Shown: positions 5,394 to 6,290 of the stretch, piece by piece | Position numbering within the stretch: the first letter of the stretch is position 1 | Layout of the letters: every line of letters begins with the position of its first letter | The notes under the pieces: model-generated | The model's database searches: none | The model's input: only the letters and a program-made list of their open reading frames with translations | What the model was told of the DNA's origin: nothing | From: Gemmatimonadales bacterium | GTDB lineage: Bacteria > Gemmatimonadota > Gemmatimonadetes > Palauibacterales > Palauibacteraceae | Direction of reading: 5' to 3' | NCBI GenBank assembly: GCA_030636765.1 | Contig: DAOVWI010000129.1 | Coordinates: 1-6,290 of the forward strand | Length of the DNA stretch: 6,290 bases | Translations under genes and position numbers: made by a program

Positions 5394-6290
5394 TTGGCGA
5401 CCGTCAGTGATTCGGCCCTGACAATGGAAACCTCCCCTCCCGCGGCGACGGACGTCGGCTGGAAGACGCTGGCCCCGGGCGTAGAGATCAACGAGGCGGC
5501 GTGGACGCCGGCCGCCGAGCGCATCCTCACTCCGCCGGCCCTCGACCTCGTCGCGCGCCTCCATCGAGAGCTGCAGGAAGAACGACTGCGGCTGCTCGAG
5601 TCCCGTGTCGAGCGGCAAGAAGCGCTCGATCGCGGAGCGTTGCCGAGCTACCTCGACGGAGACGTGGCGCATCGGGCGCAGGGTGATTGGAGGATCGCTC
5701 CCCTGCCGGAGGACCTCCTCGCGCGAAGGGTCGAGATCACCGGGCCGATCAACGACCCGAAGATGGTGATCAACATGCTCAGCCGTACTCCGAGCGGAGA
5801 TCGGGCGGACGCGGCCATGCTCGACTTCGAGGACTCCATGAAGCCGTCGTGGGCGAACGTCGTCCAGGGGGTGGAGAACCTGATCGGTGCGGCGGACGGC
5901 ACGCTCGCCTTCGTCCAGCCGGCGCGAGGGGACAGGCCGGAGAAGCTCTACGAGCTCGACCCGGAAGACATGCCGCTCCTCATGGTCCGCTGCCGGGGCC
6001 TCCACCTGGATGAGGCGAACCTGCGGGTGGACGGCGAGGCGGTCTCCGGCGGTCTCATGGAGCTGGCGCTGGCCACGTACCATACGGCTCGGAGGCTGAT
6101 GGCCCAGGGAAAGACGCCGAAGTACTACGTGCCCAAGGTAGAGCACTACCTGGAGGCCCGCTGGTGGGACCGGCTCCTGTGGCTGATCGAGGAGTCGCTT
6201 GGGCTCCCTCTCTCCACCGTGCGGGCCACGTTCCTGATCGAGACGCTCCCGGCCGCCTTCCAGATGGAGGAGATCCTCTACGAGCTGCGC
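5394..6290 (+). CDS. aceB: Malate synthase A, N-terminal 299 codons (3' end outside window)
   Basis: Cytosolic enzyme of the glyoxylate shunt: glyoxylate + acetyl-CoA + water gives malate + CoA. The family is usually about 530 aa, so a little over half is present; the frame is open to the last base. Conserved blocks, recognised from the E. coli AceB pattern, are DWRIAPLPEDL (98-108), RRVEITGP (111-118), KMVINML (123-129), LDFEDSMKPSW (143-153), RCRGLHL (199-205), GEAVSGGL (214-221) and LIETLPAAFQMEEIL (281-295). Arg199 aligns with E. coli Arg166, an active-site residue; Glu283 is in the conserved ETLPA block of the TIM barrel. The C-terminal part with the GLNxGxWDY signature and the catalytic Asp lies beyond the window. 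The start is TTG 5394, set by GGAGGT 7 nt upstream; ATG 5424 would remove ten residues of the variable N-terminus. An isocitrate lyase gene (aceA) is often adjacent, but none is visible here. The other main isoform, malate synthase G, is longer and does not fit. Confidence 0.95.
   Translation, partial: MATVSDSALTMETSPPAATDVGWKTLAPGVEINEAAWTPAAERILTPPALDLVARLHRELQEERLRLLESRVERQEALDRGALPSYLDGDVAHRAQGDWRIAPLPEDLLARRVEITGPINDPKMVINMLSRTPSGDRADAAMLDFEDSMKPSWANVVQGVENLIGAADGTLAFVQPARGDRPEKLYELDPEDMPLLMVRCRGLHLDEANLRVDGEAVSGGLMELALATYHTARRLMAQGKTPKYYVPKVEHYLEARWWDRLLWLIEESLGLPLSTVRATFLIETLPAAFQMEEILYELR

Noticed and set aside
5352..6146. Long open frame on the minus strand opposite aceB (264 codons)
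   Set aside because: It is the antisense shadow of a clearly conserved malate synthase. The protein is Arg/His-rich with no recognisable domain, as expected from GC-rich antisense frames.

Overview
This is a GC-rich window (roughly two-thirds G+C) from a bacterium with an outer membrane. Three things point to that: tandem RND-type transporters, a lipobox lipoprotein with a long proline linker, and a malate synthase of the A type. The lipoprotein style (Cys, short Gly/Pro-rich stretch, Ig-like domain, LVIVD-type propeller) and the RND sequence flavour resemble Gemmatimonadota or similar deep-branching environmental phyla. That taxonomic guess is inference from style only.

Layout. Bases 1-336 hold the C-terminal end of one RND permease, which enters from outside the window. 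Its stop codon overlaps the GTG start of a second, complete RND permease (333-3395, 1020 aa). The two are translationally coupled and probably make one efflux system. A 79-bp convergent intergenic gap follows. It carries a 15-bp repeat that duplicates the stop region of the second permease, and two back-to-back GC hairpins. On the minus strand, 3475-4971 encodes a 498-aa lipoprotein: signal peptide, 11-proline linker, one bacterial Ig-like domain and a seven-unit LVIVD-type beta-propeller. A 422-bp divergent intergenic region (4972-5393) contains a 17-bp palindrome, repeated TGACGC motifs and a strong Shine-Dalgarno. From 5394 (TTG start) to the right edge runs the first 299 codons of malate synthase A (aceB), the glyoxylate-shunt enzyme that condenses glyoxylate and acetyl-CoA.

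The three transcription units look functionally separate: export (RND pair), an exported or surface propeller lipoprotein of unknown role, and C2 metabolism (aceB). I see no phage, IS, CRISPR, tRNA or rRNA signal. I do not see a clear new biological system. The most unusual items are a sharply AT-rich, codon-atypical island of about 78 bp inside the second RND gene, the triplicated stop-region repeat after it, the altered proton-relay residues in both permeases, the recurring His-Asn/Asp motif in the propeller blades, and the palindrome and TGACGC cluster in the divergent promoter region.
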